Of a stretch of DNA of 8,480 nt, positions 7,513-8,480 are shown in pieces; position 1 is the first letter of the stretch; each line of letters starts with the position of its first letter. Source of the stretch: Erythrobacter sp. UBA3075. GTDB lineage: Bacteria > Pseudomonadota > Alphaproteobacteria > Sphingomonadales > Sphingomonadaceae. Position numbers and translations under genes: made by a program. Below the pieces are notes generated by a model. That model searched no databases. It was not told the DNA's origin and worked only from the letters and a program-made list of their open reading frames with translations. The stretch spans positions 489 to 8,968 of the forward strand of contig DFBR01000062.1 in the NCBI GenBank assembly GCA_002367375.1, in the 5' to 3' direction.

Positions 7513-8256
7513 ATGACGTCTCCCAGAACTGACGCCCAACTTGCCGCCCATCTCGCCGAATGCGCTGGCCGCATCCTGATCGAAGTGCGCAACTCGGGCA
7601 TGTTCGAAGGCAAATCCCTGGGCAAGGCAGGCGATCAGATCGCCAATGAATTCCTCGTCCATGCATTGCGCCAGCAACGCCCCGAAGACGGCCTGCTATC
7701 CGAAGAAAGCAAGGACACCGAAGAGCGGCTCGAGAAGGACCGCGTATGGATTATCGATCCGGTCGATGGCACCCGCGAATATGGCGAGGAGCGCTCCGAT
7801 TGGGCAGTGCATGTCGCACTGGCAGTTAACGGCAAACCGGAAGTGGGCGCGGTTGCGCTACCGGGCCTCGATCAGGTCCTGCGTACGGACAGGCTTATCG
7901 ATGTCCCCGCTGCTCCAGAAAAACTGCGCATGGTTGTCAGCCGCACCCGGCCTGCAGCCGAAGCAGTGAAAGTTGCCGAAGCGATTGGCGCAACTCTGGT
8001 GCCGATGGGCAGCGCGGGTGCGAAAGCAATGGCGATACTGCGCGGGGAAGCAGACATCTATCTACATTCGGGCGGTCAGTTCGAATGGGATAGCTGCGCC
8101 CCTGCTGCTGTCGCTGCCGCCCACGGCCTGCACATCAGCCGGATCGATGGCTCACCGCTCGTCTATAACCAGCGCGACACCTATATGCCGGACCTGCTGA
8201 TTTGCCGGAGAGCCCACGCTGACGCGGTCTTCGCTGCGCTGGCGGCGGCAGACTAA
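7513..8256 (+). CDS. cysQ: 3'(2'),5'-bisphosphate nucleotidase (CysQ)
   Basis: This Mg-dependent phosphatase of the inositol monophosphatase superfamily converts PAP to AMP (and PAPS to APS), which limits toxic PAP and tunes the PAPS pool. It has 247 residues from the chosen ATG. Metal-binding motifs are visible: LLSEE (61-65, Glu64 and Glu65), IDPVDGT (81-87) and the C-terminal EWDSCAP (191-197). The family-typical GDQIAN is at 40-45. Inositol monophosphatase itself is a less likely reading, because the position after cysD-cysNC and the WDSCAP form favour CysQ. The ATG at 7513 is 11 bases after the cysNC stop. A GTG at 7498 overlaps that stop as GTGA and would add five residues. Neither start has a clear Shine-Dalgarno, so the start is uncertain. 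The operon appears to end here, at the hairpin terminator 23 bases on. Confidence 0.92.
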   Translation: MTSPRTDAQLAAHLAECAGRILIEVRNSGMFEGKSLGKAGDQIANEFLVHALRQQRPEDGLLSEESKDTEERLEKDRVWIIDPVDGTREYGEERSDWAVHVALAVNGKPEVGAVALPGLDQVLRTDRLIDVPAAPEKLRMVVSRTRPAAEAVKVAEAIGATLVPMGSAGAKAMAILRGEADIYLHSGGQFEWDSCAPAAVAAAHGLHISRIDGSPLVYNQRDTYMPDLLICRRAHADAVFAALAAAD

Positions 8257-8279
8257 CCAGAACATTTCTTGCAGGAATA

Positions 8280-8314
8280 AGAAACGGGCGGCCGCTCTCG
8301 CGCCGCCCGTTTCT
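8280..8314. terminator. Rho-independent terminator, probably bidirectional
   Basis: A 13-bp perfect stem pairs 8280-8292 with 8302-8314 around a 9-base loop. The core is GGGCGGC/GCCGCCC, flanked by AAAC/GTTT. On the plus strand it lies 23 bases after the cysQ stop. Read on the minus strand, the stem is followed by TTATT, and the hairpin lies 37 bases past the stop of the convergent partial gene. It can therefore serve both genes. The T tracts on both sides are short and interrupted. Confidence 0.8.
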
Positions 8315-8351
8315 CGTATCTCAATTTTGGCGGCGCTGGGCCTCCCGGCTG

Positions 8352-8480
8352 TTAGCACGAGAGCGCAACACCGGTTGTGATGACCCACGGATCAAGCCGA
8401 GCATCGCCGACCACGCCCAGACCCTGGAAGGTGCCTGTGGCGGTAGGCTGCAGGATCGTCTTCTTGGCATCGAAAAACAC
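8352..8480 (-). CDS. C-terminus of a probable OmpW-family outer membrane protein, 5' part outside window
   Basis: On the minus strand an open frame enters from the right edge and ends at a TAA at 8352-8354, giving 42 residues. They read as two amphipathic beta strands. FFDAKKTILQPTATG and then DARLDPWVITTGVAL resemble the last strands of OmpW-type eight-stranded barrels, where a VKK segment and LDPWV followed by a GVGYRF-like end are typical. OmpW proteins are small outer membrane channels for hydrophobic or small solutes. The last residue is Cys where barrels normally end in Phe, which is unusual. The gene is convergent with cysQ and shares the hairpin terminator. The family call rests on a short stretch and should be treated as probable. 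Confidence 0.6.
   Translation of the reverse strand: MFFDAKKTILQPTATGTFQGLGVVGDARLDPWVITTGVALSC

Overview
The window comes from a high-GC alphaproteobacterial chromosome. The codon use, the fused CysN-CysC enzyme, the TPR-CHAT protein, the HIBADH sequence style and the PAS-like/LuxR regulator suggest a sphingomonad, probably of the Erythrobacteraceae type. That placement is an impression from protein style and was not checked by any search. The genes are densely packed and nearly all of the window is coding. I see no mobile element, CRISPR array, tRNA or rRNA.

Layout from left to right. (1) Positions 1-2601, plus strand: the 3' part of a large TPR-CHAT protein (caspase-like peptidase fold, His/Cys dyad visible), open at the left edge. 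(2) Positions 2605-3477, minus: 3-hydroxyisobutyrate dehydrogenase (mmsB, valine catabolism), convergent with the CHAT gene with only 3 bases between the stop codons. (3) Positions 3520-4581, minus: a LuxR-type HTH regulator lying 42 bases upstream of mmsB and probably co-transcribed with it. (4) Positions 4582-4673: a compact 92-bp divergent control region with a perfect 18-bp palindrome of lux-box type (ACCT-N10-AGGT). (5) Positions 4674-8256, plus: a tightly coupled sulfate activation operon, cysD, cysNC (fused GTPase subunit and APS kinase), then cysQ. (6) Positions 8280-8314: a strong hairpin terminator that looks functional in both directions. (7) Positions 8352-8480, minus: the last 42 residues of a probable OmpW-family outer membrane protein, open at the right edge.

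How the genes work together. CysD and the CysN domain make APS from sulfate and ATP, driven by GTP hydrolysis. The CysC domain phosphorylates APS to PAPS. CysQ removes the 3'-phosphate from the by-product PAP (or from PAPS), which keeps the pathway from being inhibited and controls the PAPS pool. The reductase genes (cysH, cysIJ) and sulfate transport genes are not in the window, so PAPS could feed either reduction or sulfotransferases.

The most interesting point is regulatory. The LuxR-type protein is divergent from the sulfate activation operon and shares with it a perfect palindrome, whose position fits activation of one candidate cysD promoter or repression of another. The same regulator probably sits in one transcript with a valine catabolism gene. 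I see no clearly novel defence or other multi-gene system here. The TPR-CHAT protein is the one gene of unknown biological role, and its partner, if any, would lie to the left of the window.
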